NCBI GenBank assembly: GCA_024636395.1
Contig: JAGXHD010000067.1
Location: 1 to 16,223, forward strand
Source: Sulfitobacter sp.
GTDB taxonomy: Bacteria > Pseudomonadota > Alphaproteobacteria > Rhodobacterales > Rhodobacteraceae
DNA length: 16,223 nucleotides
Reading direction: 5' to 3'
Made by a program: the position numbers and the translations under genes. Of this stretch, positions 6,498-13,541 are shown piece after piece (position 1 is the stretch's first letter; the number at the start of each line of letters is the position of its first letter). The notes beneath the pieces were generated by a model. The model had not been told where the DNA came from. It ran no database searches and saw only the letters and a program-made list of their open reading frames with translations.

Positions 6498-6920
6498 ATG
6501 GCCGACAAAACAAAGCTGGCGCGCCAGTTCATCGAGGCGCTGCCCCACTCGGTAATGCTGGGGATGGAGCCGCAGGAAATGGCGGATGGTGTGGCTGTGA
6601 TCAGCATGCCCTACAAGGCCGAACTGGTCGGGGATCCGGTGACGGGGGTGATCCACGGCGGGGCCGTCTCGGCGCTCATGGACACTTGCTGCGGCGCTGC
6701 GGTGATGTGCCATCCGGCAGTCGGCGGGGGCACAGCCACGATCGATCTGCGGATTGACTACATGCGCGCGGCTACACCGGGCCAGACGGTCACGGCGCGC
6801 GCGACCTGTTATCACGTTACGCGCTCGGTCGCGTTCGTGCGGGCCGAAGCGCTCGACGAGGATACCGGCAATCCGGTGGCGAGCGCGACGGGCGCCTTTA
6901 CGGTGGAGGGTGGGAAATGA
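6498..6920 (+). CDS. PaaI-type hotdog thioesterase (first of a pair)
   Basis: A 140-residue single-domain hotdog-fold protein of the PaaI/YbgC-like acyl-CoA thioesterase group, which hydrolyses acyl-CoA or aryl-CoA to free acid and CoA. The signature is in VIHGGAVSALMDTCCGAAVM: the HGG turn at residues 53-55, and Asp62 on the following helix as the expected catalytic acid/base. Later strands (TIDLRIDYMRAATPGQTVTA and SVAFVRAEALDE) complete the fold. I use the ATG at 6498 because AGGAGG (6488-6493) lies just before it; an in-frame TTG at 6477 is unlikely. The last four bases overlap the start of the next thioesterase gene, indicating coupled translation. Substrate is unknown; the beta-oxidation genes nearby suggest an acyl-CoA. 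Confidence 0.92.
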   Translation: MADKTKLARQFIEALPHSVMLGMEPQEMADGVAVISMPYKAELVGDPVTGVIHGGAVSALMDTCCGAAVMCHPAVGGGTATIDLRIDYMRAATPGQTVTARATCYHVTRSVAFVRAEALDEDTGNPVASATGAFTVEGGK

Positions 6921-7429
6921 CCAAACGCGAACCGCCCGAGCCCGTGCAGGTGATCAAACAGCGCCGCGATTCCGCCTTGCGCGCGCTTGCGGGAGCCGTG
7001 CCCTATATCCGATTTCTGGGCATCGAATTCGAGCGCCGGGGCGACGAGTTGACTGGAATCATGCCCTTCAAGCATGAATTGATCGGCAACCCGTTGTTGC
7101 CCGCGCTGCATGGGGGAGCCACGGCGGCATTTCTGGAGATCACAGCTGTGATAACCCTGAATTGGGCGCATCTATGGGAGGATATGGAAGCGGGCAAGCT
7201 TGATCTGGAGGATCGTGCGCCGAGTGATCTGCCGCGCCTGCCCAAGACGGTTGATTTCACGGTGGACTATTTGCGCACCGGCTTGCCGCGCGATGCCTAT
7301 GCGCGGGCACGGATCACGCGGGCCGGGCGCCGCTACGCCTCCGTGCAGGTGGAGGCGTGGCAGGACAACCGCGAGCGGCTCTATGCCCAGGCGATGGGGC
7401 ATTTCGTGATGCCGGCACCGCGTGGTTGA
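6917..7429 (+). CDS. PaaI-type hotdog thioesterase (second of a pair)
   Basis: A 170-residue hotdog protein of the same superfamily as its upstream neighbour but longer, with an N-terminal helix (about residues 8-28) and an insertion around residues 85-108 (DMEAGKLDLEDRAPSDLPRL). The family motif is LHGGATAAFLEITAVI: HGG at 65-67, and Glu74 at the position taken by Asp62 in the first protein. A carboxylate is kept, so the enzyme may be active. The gene overlaps the upstream one by four bases (ATGA) and its stop lies just before, or inside, the start of the MATE gene. Co-translation of two unequal hotdog proteins suggests a hetero-oligomer or two substrate ranges; both are inference. Confidence 0.9.
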   Translation: MTKREPPEPVQVIKQRRDSALRALAGAVPYIRFLGIEFERRGDELTGIMPFKHELIGNPLLPALHGGATAAFLEITAVITLNWAHLWEDMEAGKLDLEDRAPSDLPRLPKTVDFTVDYLRTGLPRDAYARARITRAGRRYASVQVEAWQDNRERLYAQAMGHFVMPAPRG

Positions 7430-7436
7430 GGTTGCC

Positions 7437-8741
7437 GTGGGGCGGCTGACGCACCGCCGCGTACTCAATATCGCGATCCCCGTGATGCTGTCGAATGCAA
7501 CCGTTCCGATCCTGGGCGCCGTCGATACCGGCGTTGTGGGGCAGATGGGGCTGGCGGCGCCCATTGGCGCGGTCGGGATCGGGGCGGTCATTCTGTCGGC
7601 GTTCTACTGGGTGTTCGGATTTCTGCGGATGGGGACGGTGGGCCTGACCGCGCAGGCGGACGGACAAGGCGACGAGGCCGAGGTCGCAGCCCTGCTCACC
7701 CGCGCGCTGATGATTGGCGTCGGCGCAGGCGTGACGATCATCGCGCTGCAAGGGGCGCTGTTCTGGGCTGCGTTCAAAGTGTCTCCCGCGAGCGCGGAGG
7801 TCGAGGGGCTTGCGCGGCAATATATGGCCCTGCGCATCTGGTCGGCGCCAGCGGCGATCGCCCTTTACGGGATCACAGGCTGGCTTATCGCGCAGGAACG
7901 TACGCGCGCGGTGCTGGTGCTCCAGCTGTGGATGAACGGGCTCAACATCGGGCTCGACCTTTGGTTCGTGATCGGGCTGGGGTGGGGCGTACAGGGGGTG
8001 GCGTTCGCCACAGCCATCGCGGAGTGGAGTGGGTTTGCGCTCGGGTTGTGGTTTTGCCGGGTGGCCTTTGCCGGAACGGCGTGGCGGGCGTGGGACAGTG
8101 TTTTCGACGCAGCGCGCTGGGTGCGGATGATGGCGGTGAACACCGATATCCTGATCCGCTCGCTGATGCTCCAGGCCATTTTCGTGAGCTTCATGTTTCT
8201 GGGCGCAGGGCAGGGCGACGTGACGCTGGCGACAAATCAGGTCTTGCTGCAATTCCTGATGATTTCAAGCTACGCGCTCGACGGTTTCGCGTTCTCTGCC
8301 GAGGCACTGGTGGGTAAGGCGTTTGGCGGACGCGATCCGGCGCGTGTGCGCCGTGCGGCGCTGCTGACGGGCGGCTGGGGCATGGCAGCGGCGGGTCTTA
8401 TGGCGCTGGGTTTTGCGCTCTTCGGCGGCTGGATCGTGGACGCAATGACCACGTCGGAACCAGTGCGCACGCAGGCGCGGATTTATCTCGTGTATGTGGT
8501 TGTGGTGCCGGTGCTTGCCTGCGCGGCGTTCATGCTCGACGGGATTTTCATCGGTGCGACCCGAAGCCGTGACATGCGCAACATGATGGCTGTCTCGTTC
8601 GGGGTTTATGCTCTGTGCGTTCTCGCGCTTGAGCCTGCGCTGGGCAATCACGGGCTGTGGCTCGCGATGCTGATCTCGTTCGTCGTGCGCGCGGCAACGC
8701 TGGGCGCACGCTATCCCGCGCTGGAGCGGGCGGCGGGCTAG
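7437..8741 (+). CDS. MATE-family multidrug/metabolite efflux transporter
   Basis: A membrane protein of about 434 residues with roughly twelve hydrophobic segments in two halves, the layout of MATE transporters (DinF-like branch), which export organic cations or other small molecules using H+ or Na+ gradients. The first helix contains VLNIAIPVMLSNATVPILGA and is followed by VDTGVVGQMG, a typical MATE beginning. The pattern recurs in the second half with NTDILIRSLMLQAIFVSF. The start is uncertain: GTG at 7437 has TGAGG five bases upstream and is my choice; GTG at 7422 lies in the end of the previous gene and would add five residues. Tight coupling to the thioesterases suggests co-expression. 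The TAG stop shares the palindrome CTAG (8738-8741) with the stop of the convergent pyrD gene. Confidence 0.92.
   Translation: MGRLTHRRVLNIAIPVMLSNATVPILGAVDTGVVGQMGLAAPIGAVGIGAVILSAFYWVFGFLRMGTVGLTAQADGQGDEAEVAALLTRALMIGVGAGVTIIALQGALFWAAFKVSPASAEVEGLARQYMALRIWSAPAAIALYGITGWLIAQERTRAVLVLQLWMNGLNIGLDLWFVIGLGWGVQGVAFATAIAEWSGFALGLWFCRVAFAGTAWRAWDSVFDAARWVRMMAVNTDILIRSLMLQAIFVSFMFLGAGQGDVTLATNQVLLQFLMISSYALDGFAFSAEALVGKAFGGRDPARVRRAALLTGGWGMAAAGLMALGFALFGGWIVDAMTTSEPVRTQARIYLVYVVVVPVLACAAFMLDGIFIGATRSRDMRNMMAVSFGVYALCVLALEPALGNHGLWLAMLISFVVRAATLGARYPALERAAG
8738..8741. other. Shared palindromic CTAG holding two convergent stop codons
   Basis: The plus-strand MATE gene ends with TAG at 8739-8741 and the minus-strand pyrD gene ends with TAG at 8740-8738. 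Both stops therefore lie in one four-base palindrome, with no spacer and no room for a terminator between the operons. Confidence 0.9.
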
Positions 8742-9781
8742 AGCCAATCGGCGCGGCGCGATCCAACGGCATCGCGGAGCGTGTCAAATCCATCGCGGAT
8801 CAGGTGCGCGTCGATGCCACGCGCAATCTGTGCGACCAGCGACAGGCCGCCGAACACCAGCGCGGTATAGAGCTGGACGGCCGACGCGCCCGCGCAGATC
8901 TTGGCGTATGCCTGATCGGCATCGCCGACGCCGCCTACGCCGATGATTGGCACATCCGTGAGAGTCGATAGGCGGGCGAGCACGCGGGTGGATTTTTCGA
9001 ACAACGGGGCGCCGGACAGGCCGCCCGCTTCGCGCTTGAGATACGAGTGCAGCCCCTCGCGCGACAGGGTGGTATTGGTGGCGATAATCGCCGCGACGCC
9101 TGCATCCGTGGCCACTTCAGCTACATCGGCAATCTCGGCCTCCGTCAGATCGGGCGCAATCTTGAGCATCACGGGCGTGTCGCCGCGCACCGCCATCACG
9201 CCCTCCAGCAAGCCCGCAAGCGCGGCTTTTCCCTGAAGATCCCGCAGCTTCTCGGTATTGGGGGAAGAGACGTTGACTGTCGCGAAATCCACGTGACCTG
9301 CTGCTGCCTCCATCACGCGGGCGAAATCCGCCGCGCGGTCTGAGCTGGTCTTGTTGGCGCCCAGATTGAGACCCACGGGAATGGTGCGCTTCGTGGCTTT
9401 GATGCGCGCACAGATCGCCTCCATTCCGTCATTGTTGAAACCGAAGCGGTTGATCGCTGCGCGGTCCTCGGTCAGGCGGAAAAGGCGGGGCTTGTCGTTG
9501 CCGGGCTGGGGCAGGGGCGTGGCGGCGCCCACTTCGATAAAGCCGAAGCCTGCCGAACTCAGCGGAGCGATGGCGGTGGCGTTTTTATCGAAGCCCGCAG
9601 CGAGGCCCACGGGATTGGGCAGGTCCATGCCTGCCAATGTCGTGCGCAGGCGGGGCGAGGTTACGGGGCCGGGTGCCGGAGCCAGCCCCGCGCGCAGGGC
9701 GCGGATCGCCAGACCGTGCGCCGCTTCGGGATCGATGTGGCGCAAGACGCTCAGGCCTATCGCCTCGATCAGGGCATTCAT
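8738..9781 (-). CDS. pyrD: Dihydroorotate dehydrogenase (quinone), class 2
   Basis: A 347-residue class 2 dihydroorotate dehydrogenase. It oxidises dihydroorotate to orotate in pyrimidine synthesis, using FMN and passing electrons to membrane quinone. The N-terminal helices (LIEAIGLSVLRHIDPEAAHG) form the quinone-binding membrane attachment that distinguishes class 2. FMN-site motifs are GLAAGFDKNATAI (59-71) and PIIGVGGVGDADQA. The catalytic serine is in NVSSPNTEKLRDLQG; by alignment with E. coli Ser175 it is Ser173, with Asn175 contacting substrate. INRFGFNNDGM (110-120) and IATNTTLSR also match. The ATG at 9781 gives the standard N-terminus and overlaps the preceding DUF1330 gene by four bases. 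It is the last gene of a three-gene operon and converges directly on the MATE gene. Confidence 0.97.
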   Translation of the reverse strand: MNALIEAIGLSVLRHIDPEAAHGLAIRALRAGLAPAPGPVTSPRLRTTLAGMDLPNPVGLAAGFDKNATAIAPLSSAGFGFIEVGAATPLPQPGNDKPRLFRLTEDRAAINRFGFNNDGMEAICARIKATKRTIPVGLNLGANKTSSDRAADFARVMEAAAGHVDFATVNVSSPNTEKLRDLQGKAALAGLLEGVMAVRGDTPVMLKIAPDLTEAEIADVAEVATDAGVAAIIATNTTLSREGLHSYLKREAGGLSGAPLFEKSTRVLARLSTLTDVPIIGVGGVGDADQAYAKICAGASAVQLYTALVFGGLSLVAQIARGIDAHLIRDGFDTLRDAVGSRRADWL

Positions 9782-10209
9782 GCGAAAATGTCCGAGGAGG
9801 GTAGCGGTGCCGTCCGGATGAGGCGGGAGTTCATCACCGCCGCCTGCCGGTGTACCACGGCTGATTTGTATTCCGGGTCCGTGACCATCGCGAGGAAGGC
9901 GCCTGCCGTTGGATAGTATGCGATGAACATCGTGTCCCATCGCTCGTCGTCGGCGCCGATCAGGGAGACCTCGAAGCCGCCGCGCCAGATGATCTCGCCA
10001 CCCACGCGCCGCAGCACCGGGCCGCTGGCTGTGCCGTAGTGGGCGTAGGCCTGCGCGCCGGTCAGCCCTTTCGCTGCGAGCGAATGATCGGCAGGATACT
10101 CCGCGTGCTGGAAGAACTGCACGAGGTTGAGCATATTGATAGGCGTGTTGCGGTCGAGCGATTTGAAGATCTCGAATTGCGCGCGCTGAGTGTCACGGTA
10201 CTGGGTCAT
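9778..10209 (-). CDS. DUF1330-type dimeric alpha/beta barrel protein
   Basis: A 143-residue protein that fits the DUF1330 family, small proteins with a ferredoxin-like dimeric alpha/beta barrel and no settled function. Supporting features are a first strand with PINMLNLVQF, the helix around GAQAYAHYGTASGPVLRRVG, a second strand WRGGFEVSLIG, the central ERWDTMFIAYYPTAGAFLAM, and DPEYKSAVVHRQAAVMNSRLI near the end. The last two are the most characteristic: a strand followed by a helix carrying a Tyr and basic residues. The protein is longer than the shortest members of the family. It overlaps the upstream DUF952 gene and the downstream pyrD gene by four bases each, so the three are translated together. 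No link to pyrimidine synthesis is established. Confidence 0.85.
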   Translation of the reverse strand: MTQYRDTQRAQFEIFKSLDRNTPINMLNLVQFFQHAEYPADHSLAAKGLTGAQAYAHYGTASGPVLRRVGGEIIWRGGFEVSLIGADDERWDTMFIAYYPTAGAFLAMVTDPEYKSAVVHRQAAVMNSRLIRTAPLPSSDIFA

Positions 10210-10556
10210 TCGGATGCCTCCACCAGGCCGGCAGGAAACTGGTGCTCACCGTCCACCAGCGGGAGAGGCTGGGCCCAGACCACATCTGCCATGGTGAGCT
10301 TGCGGTAGAGGTGCGGGAACAGCGCGTCTCCGCGCGAGACTTCCCACTCGAGAGCCTCGCCCAGTGCGTCCGTTTCCAGCGCCACGAGAAACAATCCGTC
10401 CGCGCCCGCGAAATGTTTACCGACTGTCTCTGCGACCTGCTGGGCGGTGGAGATGTGGATATAGCCGTCGGCCACGTCGATGGGCGCGCCTGTTGTTTCG
10501 CCATCGCTGCGCAGGGCGTGCCATTCGTCGGTGCGGAGGATTTTGTATATAAGCAT
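10206..10556 (-). CDS. DUF952 family protein
   Basis: A 116-residue protein typical of DUF952 in length and sequence. It begins MLIYKILRTDEWHAL, has GYIHISTAQQVAETVGKHFA (31-50) and ends with FPHLYRKLTMADVVWAQPL. The conserved HIS and HLYR positions are the family's invariant polar residues; some researchers relate the fold to ADP-ribosyl-processing enzymes, but the role is unproven. The ATG at 10556 gives the usual start; the frame is open to a further start at 10646 but that extension looks unlike the family. It is the first gene of the DUF952-DUF1330-pyrD operon and overlaps the next gene by four bases (ATGA). Its promoter lies in the 166-base divergent gap shared with the nucleotidase gene. 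Confidence 0.9.
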   Translation of the reverse strand: MLIYKILRTDEWHALRSDGETTGAPIDVADGYIHISTAQQVAETVGKHFAGADGLFLVALETDALGEALEWEVSRGDALFPHLYRKLTMADVVWAQPLPLVDGEHQFPAGLVEASE

Positions 10557-10661
10557 GGCCCTGTGATGCCTCCGCGCGGCGGGACGGTCAAGAGCCAAGC
10601 GGGCCTGCGTATGGATTGGGCAGGCCGCGGGGTTGACGCAAAGCAAGGTGGTACATCTTCT

Positions 10662-10693
10662 TTGACAGCTTCACGGCGACGCGCCACGATACC
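10662..10693 (+). promoter_or_regulatory. Candidate sigma-70 promoter for the nucleotidase gene
   Basis: TTGACA at 10662-10667 is a perfect -35 consensus. A poor -10 candidate, GATACC, follows at 10688-10693 after a 20-base spacer, which is longer than ideal. The position, about 30-60 bases before the ATG at 10723, is suitable. No clear phosphate (PhoB) box was seen. Confidence 0.3.
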
Positions 10694-10722
10694 TTCAAAC
10701 AATCCAGATGGGGAACCTTGTC

Positions 10723-12279
10723 ATGAAACGATTCCTTTTAAGCGCCGCAGCCTTTGCGCTGACCGCGGGCACAGCCAGTGCCGACTATACGATCACCATT
10801 TTGCACACCAACGACTTTCACGCGCGGTTCGAGCCCATCAACGGCTACGATGGCCCCTGCGCCGCCGAGGACAACACGGCGGGCGAGTGTTTCGGGGGTA
10901 CGGCCCGGCTGGTGAACGCGATTGAGGACGCGCGCGCGCGCAGTAACAATTCCATCCTGGTGGACGGCGGGGACCAGTTCCAGGGCACGCTGTTCTATTC
11001 CTATTACAAAGGCCAGATGGCCGCCGAGATGATGAACAAGCTGGGCTATGATGCGATGACCTTGGGCAACCACGAATTCGATGATGGGCCGGAAGTGCTG
11101 GCCTCGTTCATGGCAGCGGTGGACTTTCCGATACTGATGTCGAACGCCGATGTGAGCGCGGAGCCGCTGCTGGCAGACACTCTCGCCAAATCCACCGTGA
11201 TCGAGCGCGGGGGCGAGCGGATCGGCCTTATCGGCCTCACGCCCGAGGATACGCACGAGTTGGCCTCACCGGGCGACAACATCAGCTTTTCCGATCCGGT
11301 CGCCGCCGTGCAGGCGGAGGTGGACCGCCTGACGGAGGAGGGGGTGAACAAGATCATTGTGCTCAGCCATTCGAGCTATGCCGTGGACCAGCGCGTGGCT
11401 GCGGGGACGACGGGCGTGGATGTGATCGTGGGCGGTCATTCCAACACACTTCTGAGCAACACCGACGAACGCGCGGAGGGGCCTTACCCCACGATGGTGG
11501 GCAATACGGCGATCGTGCAGGCCTACGCTTACGGCAAATACCTGGGCGAGCTAAATGTGACGTTCGACGAGGCGGGCAACGTGACCGAGGCGGTGGGGGA
11601 GCCGATCCTGATCGACGCGTCGGTGCCGGAGGATGAAGCAATCGTAGCACGGATCAGCGATCTCGCGGCACCGCTGGACGAGATTCGTAATACGGTCGTT
11701 GCCGAAGCGGCGGGTGCTCTCGAGGGGGATCGCTCCGTTTGTCGGGCGCAGGAATGCTCAATGGGCAATCTGATCGCCGATGCGATGCTGGCGCGGGTTG
11801 CGGATCAGGGCGTGAGCGTCGCGCTGCAGAACAGCGGCGGCATCCGGGCCTCCATCGATGCGGGCGAGGTGACCAAGGGCGAGGTGCTGACCGTGCTACC
11901 GTTCCAGAACACGCTTTCCACATTCGAGGTCACGGGGGCGGTACTGGTCGAGGCGCTGGAAAACGGCGTGAGTCAGATGGAGGAGGGTGCGGGGCGGTTC
12001 CTTCAGGTGGCTGGCATGAACTTTAGCGTGGATGCGGCGGCTCCCGCGGGTGCACGTATCGCGGACGTGATGATTGGTGGGGCGCCTGTCGAGATGGAAA
12101 CGGTCTACACCGTTGTGTCGAACAATTTCGTGCGCAATGGCGGCGACGGCTTCGGTATGTTCAAAACAGCCGCCAACGCTTACGATTTCGGACCGGATGT
12201 GGCGGATGTCACGGCGGAGTATCTGGCGGCAAACGGGCCTTACACGCCCTACACGGACGGTCGGATCACTCTTAAGTAG
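10723..12279 (+). CDS. Exported UshA-type 5'-nucleotidase / metallophosphatase
   Basis: A 518-residue periplasmic enzyme of the UshA family, which removes phosphate from nucleotides so that nucleosides and phosphate can be taken up. MKRFLLSAAAFALTAGTASA is a signal peptide with cleavage after ASA. The two-metal catalytic domain shows HTNDFH (Asp31, His33), GGDQF (Asp84), GNHE (Asn116, His117), LSHS (His216) and GGHS (His239). The C-terminal nucleotide-binding domain has SMGNLIADAML, NSGGIRASIDAGEVT (Arg375) and NNFVRNGGDGF (Phe469, Phe477), where the base is stacked. Four cysteines (46, 56, 340, 345) are spaced for two local disulfides. The ATG at 10723 is chosen over 10708 because it starts exactly at the signal peptide and follows GGGGA. 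The SRAP gene starts eight bases after its stop. Confidence 0.95.
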   Translation: MKRFLLSAAAFALTAGTASADYTITILHTNDFHARFEPINGYDGPCAAEDNTAGECFGGTARLVNAIEDARARSNNSILVDGGDQFQGTLFYSYYKGQMAAEMMNKLGYDAMTLGNHEFDDGPEVLASFMAAVDFPILMSNADVSAEPLLADTLAKSTVIERGGERIGLIGLTPEDTHELASPGDNISFSDPVAAVQAEVDRLTEEGVNKIIVLSHSSYAVDQRVAAGTTGVDVIVGGHSNTLLSNTDERAEGPYPTMVGNTAIVQAYAYGKYLGELNVTFDEAGNVTEAVGEPILIDASVPEDEAIVARISDLAAPLDEIRNTVVAEAAGALEGDRSVCRAQECSMGNLIADAMLARVADQGVSVALQNSGGIRASIDAGEVTKGEVLTVLPFQNTLSTFEVTGAVLVEALENGVSQMEEGAGRFLQVAGMNFSVDAAAPAGARIADVMIGGAPVEMETVYTVVSNNFVRNGGDGFGMFKTAANAYDFGPDVADVTAEYLAANGPYTPYTDGRITLK

Positions 12280-12287
12280 GCGCGCCC

Positions 12288-12956
12288 ATGTGCGGACGCA
12301 TGGCCCTGACCCTGCCGCCGGAGGCGATGGCGCAGGTGTTCGGGGCCGCACCGGCCAACACCTTGCCAGAGGGGCCCAACTATAACATCTGTCCGACAGA
12401 TACGATTACGGTGATCAGCGGCGGCCCGGAGCGGCCCCGTGCGATGGAGGCGATGCGTTGGGGCCTGATCCCGCTGTGGTACAAGACCGCAAACGATGGC
12501 CCGCTGCTGATCAACGCGCGGGCCGAGACGGTGCTGGAAAAGCCCGCGTTCCGGTCCGCGGTGCAGGCGCGGCGTGTGTTGATCGTGGCGAGCGGATTTT
12601 ATGAATGGACAAAGGACGCGGAGGGCGGGCGTGATCCGTGGTACATCACGCGCCGCGATGGCATGCCGCTGGCTTTTGCCGCCCTTTGGCAGACGTGGCG
12701 GGATCCCCAAAGCGGGGAGGATCTACGCACGGTCGCGGCCTTGACCACTGCGGCCAATAGCCCGATGCAGGCGATACACCACCGGATGCCTGTGATTATC
12801 GAACAGACTGACTGGGCGCTGTGGCTGGGCGAACGGGGCAAAGGCGCCGCACCGCTGATGCGGGCGGCGGCAGATGAGGTGCTTGGTTGGCACCGTGTCG
12901 GTCGTGCGGTCAATTCAAACCGCGCGTCGGGACCGAAGCTGATCGAGCCGTTGTAG
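12288..12956 (+). CDS. SRAP domain protein (YedK/HMCES family), abasic-site DNA-protein crosslinker
   Basis: A 222-residue SOS response-associated peptidase family protein. These proteins form a thiazolidine crosslink between Cys2 and abasic sites in single-stranded DNA, protecting stalled forks. After removal of Met1, Cys2 in MCGRMALTL is the crosslinking residue. Other active-site residues are Asn76 in INARAET, Glu106 in SGFYEWTK and His164 in AIHHRMPVI; the residue after that His, normally Asp in E. coli YedK as I recall, is His here. WGLIPLW (58-64) is a further family motif. It follows the nucleotidase gene by eight bases and so is likely read from the same transcript, although the two jobs are unrelated. 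No LexA-type operator was identified upstream, but I did not expect one within a shared transcript. Confidence 0.96.
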   Translation: MCGRMALTLPPEAMAQVFGAAPANTLPEGPNYNICPTDTITVISGGPERPRAMEAMRWGLIPLWYKTANDGPLLINARAETVLEKPAFRSAVQARRVLIVASGFYEWTKDAEGGRDPWYITRRDGMPLAFAALWQTWRDPQSGEDLRTVAALTTAANSPMQAIHHRMPVIIEQTDWALWLGERGKGAAPLMRAAADEVLGWHRVGRAVNSNRASGPKLIEPL

Positions 12957-12985
12957 CCTTTTTGGCAGACGCGACCGCCTCCGGC

Positions 12986-13435
12986 TTAGTCGGTTACGGT
13001 GGCCTTGGTTGGCTCATTCAGGTTCAGGATACCCATGATCGTTCCAGGCTCGTTTTCGAGACCCTCTGTCTCGGACAAATCGAATGTTACGGAATCGGTA
13101 TCGGCGCTTTCGCCCGTCCCGTCATTCGAGTTGCCGCCGCTGCCCTGGATTCGGGAGAGAAAGGAACTCGGCATCCCCTGTACGATATTGATCGTAGCTT
13201 CTGCACCGTTTTCCAGAACCGGCGTGGCCCATATGTTGTTACGTGCCTGAACGACCCGCGAAGCGCCGGACATGTTGACGAACGTGACGGTATCCCCCGG
13301 CTGGACATAGCTGGCTTCGGGAAAGAAGGACTGATCCATGATCATCACTTGAAATTCCTCCGCAGAGGCAGAACCTGTCGTACAGGTCAGCGCGGCAGCT
13401 GTAGCAGCGGCGCGCAAAATATATTTGCTAAGCAT
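12986..13435 (-). CDS. Exported cupredoxin-like protein lacking copper ligands
   Basis: A 149-residue exported protein. MLSKYILRAAATAAALTC begins a signal peptide with probable cleavage after SASA (residue 25). The next 65 residues match the first strands of a cupredoxin: EFQVMIMDQSFFPEASYVQPGDTVTFVN, with the typical PGDTVTFVN turn, and NIWATPVLENGAEATINI. The usual C-terminal Cys-x(n)-His-x(n)-Met copper loop is missing. There is no histidine anywhere and the only cysteine is in the signal peptide, so type 1 copper cannot be bound in the normal way. A Gly/Ser/Asn/Asp-rich segment (about 98-112) is inserted before a final EPGTIMGILNL strand. AAGGAG lies seven bases before the ATG. It converges on the SRAP gene with 29 bases between. 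Role unknown; an electron-transfer job is unlikely. Confidence 0.8.
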   Translation of the reverse strand: MLSKYILRAAATAAALTCTTGSASAEEFQVMIMDQSFFPEASYVQPGDTVTFVNMSGASRVVQARNNIWATPVLENGAEATINIVQGMPSSFLSRIQGSGGNSNDGTGESADTDSVTFDLSETEGLENEPGTIMGILNLNEPTKATVTD

Positions 13436-13541
13436 GGCAATGCTCCTTCGTGTCGGCCCCCACCGTCACAGAAGACTGTCGTAGGTATATATTGTGGCGG
13501 AAGTGAGGCGCAGAGGCTGGGATTAACCAAATTTTGCATGG

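Noticed and set aside
7314..8252. Minus-strand open frame of 312 codons
   Set aside because: It is antisense to the MATE and thioesterase genes, is rich in Arg, Pro and His as GC-rich shadows are, and has no recognisable domain.
10633..10657. TTGACG with TACATC as a promoter before the nucleotidase gene
   Set aside because: The spacer is only 13 bases; the TTGACA at 10662 is the better -35 candidate.
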